This document shows positions 44,216-53,825 of a stretch of 64,000 bases of DNA, piece after piece (the first letter of the stretch is position 1; each line of letters begins with the position of its first letter). The position numbers were made by a program, and so were the translations under genes. This DNA comes from Neisseria perflava. GTDB lineage: Bacteria > Pseudomonadota > Gammaproteobacteria > Burkholderiales > Neisseriaceae. The stretch lies in NCBI RefSeq assembly GCF_024170405.1, contig NZ_JALJYC010000004.1, positions 44,966 through 108,965 on the forward strand, written 5' to 3'. Below the pieces are notes generated by a model. The model was not told where the DNA came from, ran no database searches, and saw nothing but the letters and a program-made list of their open reading frames with translations.

Positions 44216-44291
44216 GTAGGTTGGGATGTTATCCCAACAAAAATTTTATGGATATTGGGTTAACCGATGTTGGGTTTGCAATCCAACCTAC
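44216..44291. repeat. GTAGGTTGGGAT two-armed repeat
   Basis: GTAGGTTGGGATGTTATCCCAAC at the left and GTTGGGTTTGCAATCCAACCTAC at the right (each about 23 bp) form an outer stem and two inner palindromes. A related copy is at 58093-58154. Confidence 0.6.
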
Positions 44292-44326
44292 TTCCAAGCA
44301 GGCTACGCTTGTCTTATCCATCAGTA

Positions 44327-44499
44327 GCGTGCATGCCCTGCATGCACGCGTTGGTTAATTAAATGCGGCGCAGCCACAGGATGAATTTACCCCGAAATAA
44401 AATTATGCCGTCTGAAATATTGGGTTTAAGAAAAACCAAATCTTTCAGACGGCATAAAAACATAGCCCAAACAACGCGTGCATGCTGGGGCATGCACGC
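44327..44499. repeat. two GCGTGCATG palindromes around a DUS pair
   Basis: GCGTGCATG and CATGCACGC pair at 44327-44349 and again at 44476-44499. An ATGCCGTCTGAA inverted pair lies between them (44405-44454). The set abuts the 3' end of the AT-rich OLD gene. The gap 44207-44527 contains these repeats and no gene. Confidence 0.6.
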
Positions 44500-44527
44500 T
44501 ACAATGTGATTTTAACGTGTGTGCAGG

Positions 44528-46333
44528 CTACGGCTTGCTACACATAAGATTCTCCAAAAACTCCCTTACCTTTGGATATTTTTTATCAGCATCTATTAAT
44601 AAACTTGTCATTCTTTTATTGCCTGATATTTTAAATTGTGATGCTAGCCCTCCCTTCATGCTCGGAGTAGAAAAGCTCAGAGAACCCAATCCATCCGGAT
44701 TCTTATCTTTTAACAAGTTATCCATTAATGCCAATATACCTTCATCAGCAAATCCTTTATTTGCTAATTTTTTCTCTAACTCCTTAAAAGAAAATTTAGA
44801 TATAGATTCTTTTTTACTTAGTAATAAATTAGCAAGATAGAAAACTAACTCTGGATAAATAAAATCTTCTATTTCCAAATTACTTTTAACTTTTTGAAGC
44901 TTATCTGTATCAGGAATGTTTCCATCTCTCGTAGGAATAAATTCACATTTAATTTGGATATTTTTAAAATGACCCTGCTTCTTATGAATAATTTCATAAC
45001 ACTTCCTTCCTTCTTCGTCATTGTCAAATAGCAAAGTAATCTTTGGCTTTTTCGCTGAGTCTGAATACCAGCTTTCATAAAATTCTAATTCTCTATCATA
45101 CTTTGAGACCCCTCCAATAGCTAATATCCTTTTTGTAGGAATGTTAAAAATTTTACATAATTCAATTATATACCTTTCATCACATTCCCCTTCTACAAAT
45201 ATATTATTAGTATCTAAAAGATCTGTTTTATCCTCCTCTAATCCTAGATATTCTCTAATCTTTTTGGCACCATCTTCCTCTGATAAATCAATAGAAATAG
45301 TATTAATTGGATTAATGAATTCTTTTGTTCTCTTATATAATTTTTCTTCACCAATTTTTTAATCTAATAAAATTACATTTATTAAACTAGATGAATCTAT
45401 AAATTCAGGTGAATGAGTTGTCACAAAAACTTGGTGGCTTGTTGCAATGTTATTTAATTTTTCTTTTAACTTTAATTACAGCCCCCTATGAATAAATGCG
45501 TCTGGCTCATCTATACAGAAGATGACATGCTTAGATTTTGCAATTTTTTCAATAATTTTTTGATGTAGTAAAATAAAGCCTAATTTTTGTAGCCCAGATC
45601 CTTTGCTTTCATTATTAAACCCTGCTTTATCATCTATATAGAAATTAATATCTTCTGAAATTAAATCTTGAAATTTATTAACCTCCGCAGTGCTCCTAAA
45701 TTCAACAGCCCAATTACTATTAAATTCTTGAAACAATGGGTTTATCTCTTCCGCCAATTGATTTAACACCTCAATTAATCCGTTATTGTACTCATCAAAA
45801 GAGGTTTTCAATTTTCCCTTAAGGCCTGAAAATCTGGCTTTATCAAATGCGATATCATAAACATCGTTAATTATTAGATTTATTAACTCAGGAAATGACA
45901 CATTAATGGCGGGAATAAAAAGAAATACGAATTTCTCTAAAAACTTTCTAATATCCCCTTCATTTAGTGCTTCCTTTGGTTTTCTTTTGCCAATGCCATC
46001 CTTCCAGATAAACCCTTCCGTTTTAACATTAATTTCTCCGTTTAGAATTTGTATTTTCCGATTAATTTCATATATTTTACACGATGGATCCTCAAAATAA
46101 ATCGTAATTTCAGTTGCAATAGACCCTCCTCTAGTATGCTGTTTTAGATATGGAACATCATTCTTAAATATATAGCTACCTGGATTAAAAAATAAGCTCA
46201 ACACCCTTAAAACGTTTGTTTTCCCAACATTATTAGGGCCACAAATACTGATAAAATTATTGCTTGTATTAATATCTAATTCTATATTGTTAATAGATCT
46301 AAATCGTTTAACCCATATTTTCTTTATTTTCAT
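44528..46333 (-). pseudogene. OLD-family ATPase-TOPRIM nuclease gene with two in-frame TAA codons
   Basis: One frame of 602 codons runs from ATG 46333 (after GAGAGATTATT) to TAA 44528-44530, broken by TAA at codon 286 (45476-45478) and codon 325 (45359-45361). Before the first stop: Walker A GPNNVGKT (32-39) and Walker B IFCIDEPDAFIH (about 271-282). Between the stops: the H-loop VFVTTHSPEFID. After the second: TOPRIM motifs FVEGECDERY and TLLFDNDEEG. Both stops fall where CAA (Gln) would fit, the first in the usual HxxLQ context. OLD proteins are phage-defence nucleases; no UvrD/GajB-like helicase gene is adjacent. The DNA is strongly AT-rich, so it is probably acquired. Most likely inactive unless read through. 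Confidence 0.82.
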
Positions 46334-46434
46334 AATAATCTCTCATAAAATTAAATTATCAAAAAAAGCCATCTGAAAACCAACACCCTATTTTCAGACG
46401 GCCTTTCCCTTTTATCTATTTAAATCCACACCCT

Positions 46435-47409
46435 TTACTGCTGGTGCAGCTTATTCACATACTCCACTTCTTCCTTGCTGCCCATTACCACCGCGACGCG
46501 CTGGTGCAGGCCGGTGGGTTGGATGTCGAGCATGCGCTCCAATGCGTTGCTGGCGGCGCCGCCGGCCTGTTCCATAATCAGGCTCATAGGGTTGGCTTCG
46601 TACATCAGGCGCAGTTTGCCGGGTTTGCTTAAATCGCGTTTGTCCTGCGGGTAGATAAAGACGCCGCTGCGCATAAGGATACGGTGGATTTCGGCCACCA
46701 TGCTGGCGACCCAGCGCATATTGTAGTCTTTACCGCGCGGGCCGGTTTTGCCGGCCTGCAATTCGCTGATGTATTGCTGCATGGGCGGCAGCCAATGGCG
46801 CTGGTAGGCCATATTGATGGCAAATTCAGCGGCTTGCTCGGCGACTTGCGGGTTTTCTTTGGTAAGGATAAATTCGCCTTTTTCATTTAGGGTAAACACA
46901 TACACGCCGTGTTTGAGGGTAAACACAAGCTGGGTTTGCGGGCCGTATAAGACATAGCCGCTGGCGGCTTGGTTGCTGCCTTTTTGCAGGAAGGATTCGG
47001 TGGTCAACTCGCCTGCGGGTTTGGGCAGGATGGAGAAAATCGTGCCGATGGAGAGGTTGATGTCGATATTGGATGAGCCGTCGAGCGGGTCAAACAAGAC
47101 CAAATAGCCGCCGTTTTCATTGGCGGCGACAAAGGTATCTTCTTCTTCGCTCGCCATGCCGCCGACGTTGGGATTGGTTTTTAACACGTCAATCAGGATA
47201 TTGTTGGCGATAACGTCTAATTTTTTCTGGTCTTCGCCTTGTACGTTGCCCGTACCGGCCATGCCCAATACGCCGGACAAATCGCCCAAGCGCACTTTGT
47301 CGCTGATGTCTTCGCAGGCAGCAACTACGGATGCTAAAACGCTGCCTAATTCGGCAGGAATATTGTATTGTTGCAGGTGTTGCGGTAAGAATTGTGCAAA
47401 TGTTGTCAT
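46435..47409 (-). CDS. fbp: fructose-1,6-bisphosphatase, class I
   Basis: A gluconeogenic enzyme of 324 residues. The metal and substrate blocks are present: ASEEEDTFVA (about 100), LFDPLDGSSNIDINLSIGTI (about 115-134) and LMYEANPMSLIMEQAGGAAS (about 268-287). Cytoplasmic. It is preceded at its 3' side by a DUS pair at 46369-46403 lying between it and the OLD gene. Confidence 0.95.
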   Translation of the reverse strand: MTTFAQFLPQHLQQYNIPAELGSVLASVVAACEDISDKVRLGDLSGVLGMAGTGNVQGEDQKKLDVIANNILIDVLKTNPNVGGMASEEEDTFVAANENGGYLVLFDPLDGSSNIDINLSIGTIFSILPKPAGELTTESFLQKGSNQAASGYVLYGPQTQLVFTLKHGVYVFTLNEKGEFILTKENPQVAEQAAEFAINMAYQRHWLPPMQQYISELQAGKTGPRGKDYNMRWVASMVAEIHRILMRSGVFIYPQDKRDLSKPGKLRLMYEANPMSLIMEQAGGAASNALERMLDIQPTGLHQRVAVVMGSKEEVEYVNKLHQQ

Positions 47410-47548
47410 GTCAGATTCTTTCTATTTCTGTAATCATTCAAAATTAAACGGCATGCCGTCTGAACCTTGTAGCAGATTGTAATCCAAAACGGTGGCGTAA
47501 TCCAATAGCGCAATGCCGTTTTGAAAGATATGAATGATATGCCTCAAC

Positions 47549-47594
47549 AAAAAAACAGGCCGTCTGAAAAATCATTTCAGACGGCCTGTTTTTA
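47549..47594 (-). terminator. DUS-pair terminator behind nupC
   Basis: AAAAACAGGCCGTCTGAAA pairs with its complement ending in CCTGTTTTT. An extended 17-bp stem with A and T runs. Confidence 0.8.
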
Positions 47595-47600
47595 AAGGAA

Positions 47601-48878
47601 TCAGCCAATCACCGACGTACCCGACAAACCAATAAACAATCCGGCAATCACGGCGCTCATCAGGTTGGAGAGCGAACCGGCCAGCAGCGCTTTGAGCCCT
47701 AAGCGCGCTACGTCTTTGCGGCGGTTGGGCGCCATGATGTTGAGGCCGCCGACCAAAATGGCAATCGAGCCGAAGTTGGCAAAGCCGCACAGGGCAAAGG
47801 AGATAATCGCCTGCGTGCCCTCGCTGAGTTTGACTGCCGACTCGGGCAACAGATATTTGACAAACTCGGAATAGGCGACAAATTCATTAATTACCAATTT
47901 TTGCCCGATAAGCGAACCGGCAATCCCCGCTTCGTTCCACGGCACACCAATCAGCCAGGCCAGCGGCGAAAACAGCCAGCCCAAAATCATTTGCAGCGTC
48001 AAATCGCCGTGACCAAACAATCCGGCCACGCCGCCGATAATGCCGTTAACCAAAGCAATCAGGGCAACAAAAGCCAGCAGCGAAGCGCCTACGCAGATGG
48101 CGATTTGCGAACCGGTAATCGCGCCGCTGGTAGCCGCGTCGATGATGTTGGCTGATTTGTCGTCGTCTTCGTCACTTTCAATCGCGGCATCGGTTTTGAT
48201 GGTTTCGGTTTCGGGTACCAATAATTTGGCAAACAGCAAGCCGCCCGGCGCCGCCATAAACGAGGCGGCAATCAGATACGGCAGCGGCACGCCCATCTGC
48301 GCATAGCCGCCCAATACCGAACCGGCCACGGAAGCCAAACCGCCGCACATAATGGCAAACAGCTCGGAAGTGGTCATATTTTTGATATACGGGCGCACCA
48401 CCAGCGGCGCTTCGGTTTGGCCGACAAAAATATTCGCCGCAGCCGACATGGATTCGGCTTTGGATGTGCCCAACAGCTTTTGCAACGCGCCGCCAATCAA
48501 GCGGATAATCCAGCCCATCACGCCAACGTGGTACAACACCGCCACCAGCGAGGCGAAAAACACAATCATCGGCAACACGCGGAAGGCGAACACAAAACCG
48601 CCGCCGCCGAAAAGCTCAAACATTTTGTCCGACACCATGCCGCCGAGCAGAAAACTCACGCCCTCGTTGCCGTAAGAAATCACTTTGCTGACCGCATCCG
48701 ACATGCCCAGCAGAATGCTGCGGCCGACCGGCACATACAGTACCAGCGCGCCCAGTAATACCTGAATCAAAAACGCCCCGGCCACGGTACGGATTTTGAT
48801 GGCGCGGCGGTTGCTCGAACACAAAACCGCAACGGCAATCAACACTGCCATCCCTAACAGGCTGTTTAATATATTCAT
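47601..48878 (-). CDS. concentrative nucleoside transporter (NupC/CNT family)
   Basis: The 425-residue protein has about nine to ten membrane segments. Typical CNT blocks are FVFAFRVLPMIVFFASLVAV (about 96), AANIFVGQTEAPLVVRPYI (about 147-165) with the QTEAP substrate motif, VINEFVAYSEF and FALCGFANFGSIAILVGGL near the C-terminus. It imports nucleosides with H+ or Na+. AAGGATGTGTAA precedes the ATG. Subtype (NupC versus NupX) is not resolved. Confidence 0.92.
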   Translation of the reverse strand: MNILNSLLGMAVLIAVAVLCSSNRRAIKIRTVAGAFLIQVLLGALVLYVPVGRSILLGMSDAVSKVISYGNEGVSFLLGGMVSDKMFELFGGGGFVFAFRVLPMIVFFASLVAVLYHVGVMGWIIRLIGGALQKLLGTSKAESMSAAANIFVGQTEAPLVVRPYIKNMTTSELFAIMCGGLASVAGSVLGGYAQMGVPLPYLIAASFMAAPGGLLFAKLLVPETETIKTDAAIESDEDDDKSANIIDAATSGAITGSQIAICVGASLLAFVALIALVNGIIGGVAGLFGHGDLTLQMILGWLFSPLAWLIGVPWNEAGIAGSLIGQKLVINEFVAYSEFVKYLLPESAVKLSEGTQAIISFALCGFANFGSIAILVGGLNIMAPNRRKDVARLGLKALLAGSLSNLMSAVIAGLFIGLSGTSVIG

Positions 48879-49007
48879 TTACACATCCTTAACTGTATCT
48901 GAAGATTTCAGACGGCATTATATAAACAATGTAGGTTTATTACAATTTATTGTTGGCCGCATAGGCGGCTAATCCGCCAATATCTGCGCGGAGTCAAATT
49001 CCGGATA

Positions 49008-49050
49008 CGGCAAAGGCCGTCTGAATCCTGTGTTCAGACGGCCTTTGCCG
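49008..49050 (-). terminator. extended DUS-pair terminator behind metW
   Basis: CGGCAAAGGCCGTCTGAA and its complement make an 18-bp perfect stem with a 7-nt loop, 14 bp behind the metW stop. Confidence 0.75.
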
Positions 49051-49063
49051 TAAGCCTGTCTGG

Positions 49064-49645
49064 TCAGCCCACGCGGTAAAACGCCAGGCTGCCGAGCAGG
49101 TTCGGCAAATGCGCCACCCGCTTGTTGCCGGTCATCACGGCGCGCTCCAGTACTCGGATGTTGTTTTTGGCGCACAACAACTCGAAATCTTTGAGCGTGC
49201 ACAAATGGATGTTCGGCGTATTGTACCAATGGTAGGGCATGCGCTCGGATACGGGCATTTTGCCGCCGAGGGCGATTTGCAGGCGGTTGTGCCAATAGCC
49301 GAAATTCGGAAAGGTTACAATCGCCTGCTTCGCCACGCGGGTCAGGCCGCGCAGGAACAATTCGGTATCGCGCATGGATTGGATGGTCTGGCTCAATACA
49401 ATTACGTCAAACGTATTGTCGCCGAACTCCAGCAAACCGCGTTCCAAATTGGCCTGAATCACGTTGACACCGCGCGCAATCGAAGCAATCACGCCGTCGG
49501 TTTTGATTTCCACGCCGTAGCCGCTGCATTGCTTGTGTTCCACCAAAGCCGCCAGCAGTTCGCCGTCGGCGCAGCCCAAGTCGAGCACGCGGCTGCCGGC
49601 AGGAATCCAATCATAAATCAGTTGTAAATCGTCGCGTAAATTCAT
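49064..49645 (-). CDS. metW: methionine biosynthesis protein MetW
   Basis: A 193-residue methyltransferase-like protein. SAM-type motif I is RVLDLGCADGELLAAL (about 19-34); the family segment NTFDVIVLSQTIQSMRD (about 77-93) and FPNFGYWHNRLQIALGGKMP (about 116-135) are diagnostic. MetW is required with MetX for homoserine acylation in several beta- and gamma-proteobacteria. Its ATG overlaps the metX stop (ATGA), so the two are coupled. Confidence 0.93.
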   Translation of the reverse strand: MNLRDDLQLIYDWIPAGSRVLDLGCADGELLAALVEHKQCSGYGVEIKTDGVIASIARGVNVIQANLERGLLEFGDNTFDVIVLSQTIQSMRDTELFLRGLTRVAKQAIVTFPNFGYWHNRLQIALGGKMPVSERMPYHWYNTPNIHLCTLKDFELLCAKNNIRVLERAVMTGNKRVAHLPNLLGSLAFYRVG

Positions 49646-50781
49646 GATTGCACATCCTTAAACACATTGTTCATATACGCCGCCACCGCGCGGATATAGG
49701 CTTCGTCTTCCATCAAAAAAGCATCGTGGCCGTGCTTGGATTCAATTTCGATATATTGCACCGGCTTGCGGGCGGCAATCAGGGCTTTGACCAATTCTTT
49801 GGAACGCGCGGGCGAAAAGCGCCAGTCGCTGCTGAAGCTGGCGACAAAAAATTTGGCCTGCACGTTTTGCAGCGTGCGCGTCAGGTTGCCGCCAAAATCA
49901 GCGGCGGGGTCGAAATAATCCAGCGCTTTGGTCATTAAAAGATAAGTATTGGCATCGAAACGGCCGGAGAATTTGTCGCCCTGATAGCGCAGATAGGATT
50001 CCACTTCAAATTCCACGCCGTAGCCGTATTGATAGCCGTCGGAACGCAGCTCGCGGCCGAATTTGGCGCCCAAGCCGTCTTCCGCCAGATAGGTGATGTG
50101 CCCCATCATGCGGGCAATGCGCAGCCCCCGGCGCGGGATGGTTTTGGCGCGGGTGTAGTTGCCTTCGTTAAAATCGGGGTCGGTCAGAATGGCTTGGCGC
50201 GCCACGTCGTTAAAGGCGATGTTTTGCGTGGAGAGTTTGGGCGCGGAAGCGATGACCAGCGCGTGTTTCAGGCGGTCGGGGTAGTCAATCGCCCATTGCA
50301 GCGCCTGCATGCCGCCCAAGCTGCCGCCGACCACGGCCGCCCATTGGCTGATACCAAAATAGTCGGCCAACGCCGCCTGTGATTTGACCCAGTCTTTTAC
50401 CGTAACCATCGGAAAATCCGCGCCATATTCGCGGCCGGTTTCCGGGTTTTCCGATACCGGGCCGGTGCTGCCGTGGCAGCCGCCCAGATTGTTCAGCCCC
50501 ACCACAAAAAAACGCTCGGTATCAATCGGTTTGCCGGGGCCGACCATGTTGTCCCACCAGCCGGGATGTTTGTCTTCGGGCGTGTAGTAGCCCGCCACAT
50601 GATGGTTGCCCGATAGGGCGTGGCAAATCAAAATGGCGTTGCTTTTGTCGGCATTGAGTATGCCGTAGGTTTCCACCATCAAATCGAAGCGCGGCAGCGT
50701 GTGCCCGTCGGCCAGCGCCAACGGCATTTCAAACGGAATTTTCTCGGGCTTGACGATGCCCACCGATCCATTTTTCATCAT
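49642..50781 (-). CDS. metX: homoserine O-acyltransferase
   Basis: An alpha/beta-hydrolase of 379 residues that acylates homoserine at the start of methionine synthesis. Catalytic residues: Ser in VVGGSLGGMQALQWA (about 145), Asp in FSSDWRFSP (about 310) and His in KHGHDAFL (about 343). NNLGGCHGSTGP is typical. When paired with MetW these enzymes usually use succinyl-CoA, so the acyl donor is unproven. The start at 50781 follows TTGGAAGAATC; a second ATG is directly next to it. An inverted DUS-free 5' gap leads to the next gene. Confidence 0.93.
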   Translation of the reverse strand: MMKNGSVGIVKPEKIPFEMPLALADGHTLPRFDLMVETYGILNADKSNAILICHALSGNHHVAGYYTPEDKHPGWWDNMVGPGKPIDTERFFVVGLNNLGGCHGSTGPVSENPETGREYGADFPMVTVKDWVKSQAALADYFGISQWAAVVGGSLGGMQALQWAIDYPDRLKHALVIASAPKLSTQNIAFNDVARQAILTDPDFNEGNYTRAKTIPRRGLRIARMMGHITYLAEDGLGAKFGRELRSDGYQYGYGVEFEVESYLRYQGDKFSGRFDANTYLLMTKALDYFDPAADFGGNLTRTLQNVQAKFFVASFSSDWRFSPARSKELVKALIAARKPVQYIEIESKHGHDAFLMEDEAYIRAVAAYMNNVFKDVQS

Positions 50782-51010
50782 GATTCTTCCAAGGTGTGCG
50801 GCAAAAACGGTATTATAACGATTCAAACGGCGTTTTGCACAATATCAAGGCCGTCTGAATCCGTTTGGGCAAACGGTTTGCCGCCGGCCGCGCCGTAAAA
50901 CCGCCGCTGCACCGTTTACCCGACCTGACGACCCGATACCTGCCGCCTGCCCGCTGCGCCGCAACCTCCGCCGTTTCAGATGGCCTCTGCTCCGAAAGAT
51001 ACCAGCCCCC

Positions 51011-51211
51011 ATGATAGGCCGCCTACTCCGCCTTTTCTTTTTCTTTGCGCTTGTGGCGCTGATTGTCAGCCGCCTGTTTAACCGCAGGCAAAAACGCGCC
51101 TTGCGCGAAGTCATGCAAATCAGCGCCTGGGTATTGCTCGGCGCAGCAGCAGCAACTTTGATTTGGTATTTGATGTTGCTTTATTTCAAGCATATTCCCG
51201 ATTCTTACTAA
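51011..51211 (+). CDS. small membrane protein (66 aa), unknown
   Basis: Two hydrophobic segments (about 5-20 and 37-57) separated by a basic loop, SRLFNRRQKRALREV. The loop suggests both ends face the periplasm or outside. No recognised family. It starts ATG 51011 with a weak ribosome site and is followed by a decayed DUS pair (51245-51276, one arm TTCATACGGCC). Confidence 0.65.
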   Translation: MIGRLLRLFFFFALVALIVSRLFNRRQKRALREVMQISAWVLLGAAAATLIWYLMLLYFKHIPDSY

Positions 51212-51469
51212 ATCCGTCGCCACCCCATCCCGCTGGTTAACAAAGCCGTCTGAAATTTTTTCATACGGCCTTTTTGATAAATGATTCATTTATTGATTAT
51301 TTTTAACGAAAATAAAATTTGTTGTCATTATGCAACTAAAGATAAAAAATTTGTGTGCTAATTTTTGATTCCAATTCCTAATAATAATAAAATAACAAAA
51401 CTTCATACGCATTTAATTGCATTGTCCTAAAACTACAACCTGTTATTTATTCTAAGAGATTTGCCCATT

Positions 51470-53716
51470 ATGCCAACCTCAACCACCCGTCCCGCTTTCC
51501 GGCTATCCGTCCTTTCCTTACTGCTGCTGGCCGCTGCCCCGGCCTTTGCCGACGACACAGCCGCCGACAAAGAAAAAAACGCGGCGCAGACCGAGCTGAA
51601 AACCGTGAACGTCAGTGGCCAAAACCGCTCCACCCGCACGGAAAACCGCGACAGCTACACCACTTCCGCCATGCGCACCACCACCGGTTTGGCGCTGTCG
51701 CCGAAAGAGACGCCTCAATCGGTGAGCGTGATTACCAAAACCCAACTGGAAGACCAAAACATCAGCACCATGGAAGACGCGCTGAAAACCACCACTGGCG
51801 TCAACGTGGTCAAAGATTCCGGCCGCTACCGCTATCTGTCGCGCGGTTTCTACATCAACCAAATCGAGGAAGACGGCCTAGCCACCACCGTGGCCGGCGG
51901 CGCGTCGGGCAATCCCTACCGCGATTCGCAGAGCATGACCGATTTGGCGGTGTACGACCACATCGAAGTGGTGCGCGGCGCCACCGGCCTGACCCAGTCC
52001 AACAACGAACCGGGCGGTACAATTAACGCCGTACGCAAAAAACCGACCGCGCAAACCCAGCGCAGCGTCTCTTTGAGCGCCGACCGCTTCGGCACGGTTC
52101 GGGGCGTGGGTGACCTCTCCGGCCGCCTCAACGAAGCCAAAACCCTGCGCGGGCGCATGGTCGGCGTATTGGAACGCGACAATAGTTTCAAAGACAATGT
52201 GGACGGCAAAAAGGGCATGCTCTACGGCGTATTGGAAGCCGATGCGGGCGAAAACACCAAACTCACCGCCGGTGTTATGTACCAGCGCAACGAATACACG
52301 CCCGACAATTTCGGCGTGCCAATGGGCGTAAACGGCGGCGAATCCGGCCTGTCGCGCGATACTTATCTGGGCTACGATTGGAACAACGCCGTTTATAAAA
52401 AATTTAACGTCTTCGCCGAAGCTGAACATTATTTTAACGATGATTGGAAGCTGACCGCCAAAATCAACCATTACAACAACGATTCCGACAACCGTTTCGG
52501 CGCCATCTACAACAGCTCAACCAGCTATACCGGCCTGACCGCCAACGGCACGCTCAGCACGCAAAACCTGCAACGCTATGTCAACAAAGGCAAGCAGACC
52601 GCGTTGCAATTAAACTTAAACGGCAAATACTACCTGCTCGGCCGCAGCCACGACTTATTCTTGGGCTACACCTACTCGCACGAGAAAAACGACACCACTT
52701 GGCAGCGCATCCGCAACAGCAGCGCATACAGCCCGTTTACCTTTACCGGTACCGAAATCGCCTCGCCCGACTGGTCGCAATACAATGACCAAGTGTTCTA
52801 CAAATCCAGTATCAGCTCCAACGCCTTTATGATGGGCACGCGCTTTAATCCGACCGACAAGCTGCACATCATCGCCGGTACGCGCTACACCCGCTGGCGC
52901 GCCAGCAGCCTGACCGACTACAACTGGTGGAACAGCAAAGCCGATTCGGATACTGATGAATATGTGGCTAACAGTAAAAACCGTTTTATCCCCTACTTCG
53001 GCATAACCTACGACATCACGCCGCAGCAAAGCGTGTATGCCAGCTACACCAGCATTTTCAAACCGCAGACCAATTTGGATTACTACGGCAAAATGCTCGA
53101 CCCGCTTATGGGCATCAACTATGAAATCGGCTGGAAAGGCGAATGGTTCAACCGCACGCTGAACACCTCTGTGGCGCTCTTTCACGTGACCCAAAAAAAC
53201 CGCCCAATTTACGTAACCGACCAAAGCCACAAAAACGGCGGCTACTACACTTCCTTGGGTGAAGTGCGCAGCCAGGGCTTTGACGTGGAAGCTTCCGGCA
53301 ACCTGACGGAAAACTGGAAAGTGTTTGCCGGCTACACCTTCAACAACAGCAAATACCGCCAAACCGAAAGCAGCCGCTACACCGCCGCCAGCAATTTCAG
53401 CGTGTTTACCCCGCGCCATATGTTCCGCCTGTACACCAGCTACCGTTTGCCGGGCAAGGCCAACAAATGGACCATTGGCGGCGGCATGACGGTGCAAAGC
53501 GAAACCACCAGCATTTACAGCGTGCATCAGGGCGGCTACACGCTGTTTAACGCCAACGTGCAGTACGAGCCGACCAAAAACCTGCAACTGGCCTTGGTCG
53601 GCAGCAACCTGACCGACAAGCGTTATTATGAAAACAACCGCGTTCGCACGCTGGGCATGAACAACTTCTACGGCACACCGCGCAATGTGGCTTTCAAATT
53701 GAATTGGAAATTCTAA
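51470..53716 (+). CDS. TonB-dependent siderophore receptor
   Basis: An outer-membrane receptor of 748 residues. A signal peptide (LSVLSLLLLAAAPAFA) is followed by a TonB-box-like ELKTVNVSGQ and the plug domain (about 55-175: LSPKETPQSVSVITKTQLED, DHIEVVRGATGL, EPGGTINAVRKKPT). The rest is a 22-strand barrel ending NVAFKLNWKF with the terminal Phe needed for outer-membrane insertion. The plug sequence resembles FpvA/FoxA/FhuE-type ferri-siderophore receptors. Ligand unknown. The AT-rich 5' region (51290-51469) is a likely promoter, but I cannot point to a clear Fur box. An ABC protein follows. Confidence 0.9.
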   Translation: MPTSTTRPAFRLSVLSLLLLAAAPAFADDTAADKEKNAAQTELKTVNVSGQNRSTRTENRDSYTTSAMRTTTGLALSPKETPQSVSVITKTQLEDQNISTMEDALKTTTGVNVVKDSGRYRYLSRGFYINQIEEDGLATTVAGGASGNPYRDSQSMTDLAVYDHIEVVRGATGLTQSNNEPGGTINAVRKKPTAQTQRSVSLSADRFGTVRGVGDLSGRLNEAKTLRGRMVGVLERDNSFKDNVDGKKGMLYGVLEADAGENTKLTAGVMYQRNEYTPDNFGVPMGVNGGESGLSRDTYLGYDWNNAVYKKFNVFAEAEHYFNDDWKLTAKINHYNNDSDNRFGAIYNSSTSYTGLTANGTLSTQNLQRYVNKGKQTALQLNLNGKYYLLGRSHDLFLGYTYSHEKNDTTWQRIRNSSAYSPFTFTGTEIASPDWSQYNDQVFYKSSISSNAFMMGTRFNPTDKLHIIAGTRYTRWRASSLTDYNWWNSKADSDTDEYVANSKNRFIPYFGITYDITPQQSVYASYTSIFKPQTNLDYYGKMLDPLMGINYEIGWKGEWFNRTLNTSVALFHVTQKNRPIYVTDQSHKNGGYYTSLGEVRSQGFDVEASGNLTENWKVFAGYTFNNSKYRQTESSRYTAASNFSVFTPRHMFRLYTSYRLPGKANKWTIGGGMTVQSETTSIYSVHQGGYTLFNANVQYEPTKNLQLALVGSNLTDKRYYENNRVRTLGMNNFYGTPRNVAFKLNWKF

Positions 53717-53755
53717 AGCCGTCTGAAAAACACCAAGGCGCGCCTTTGCGTCTAA

Positions 53756-53797
53756 GCCGTGAGGCCGTCTGAAGTATATTTCAGACGGCCTCACGGC
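53756..53797 (+). terminator. extended DUS-pair terminator behind the receptor gene
   Basis: GCCGTGAGGCCGTCTGAA and its complement form an 18-bp stem with a short loop. A single DUS also lies at 53717-53728. Confidence 0.7.
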
Positions 53798-53825
53798 TCT
53801 ATCCTTTCCCTGTACAATACCCGCC

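Noticed and set aside
44528..45034. A separate small TOPRIM gene downstream of a complete ATPase gene (PARIS-like two-gene system)
   Set aside because: The ATPase part, the H-loop segment and the TOPRIM part are all in one frame without gaps, so a single OLD-type gene broken by point nonsense codons explains it better.
51290..51469. Fur box upstream of the siderophore receptor
   Set aside because: The region is AT-rich with several GAT/ATT words but none matches the 19-bp Fur consensus well enough to call.
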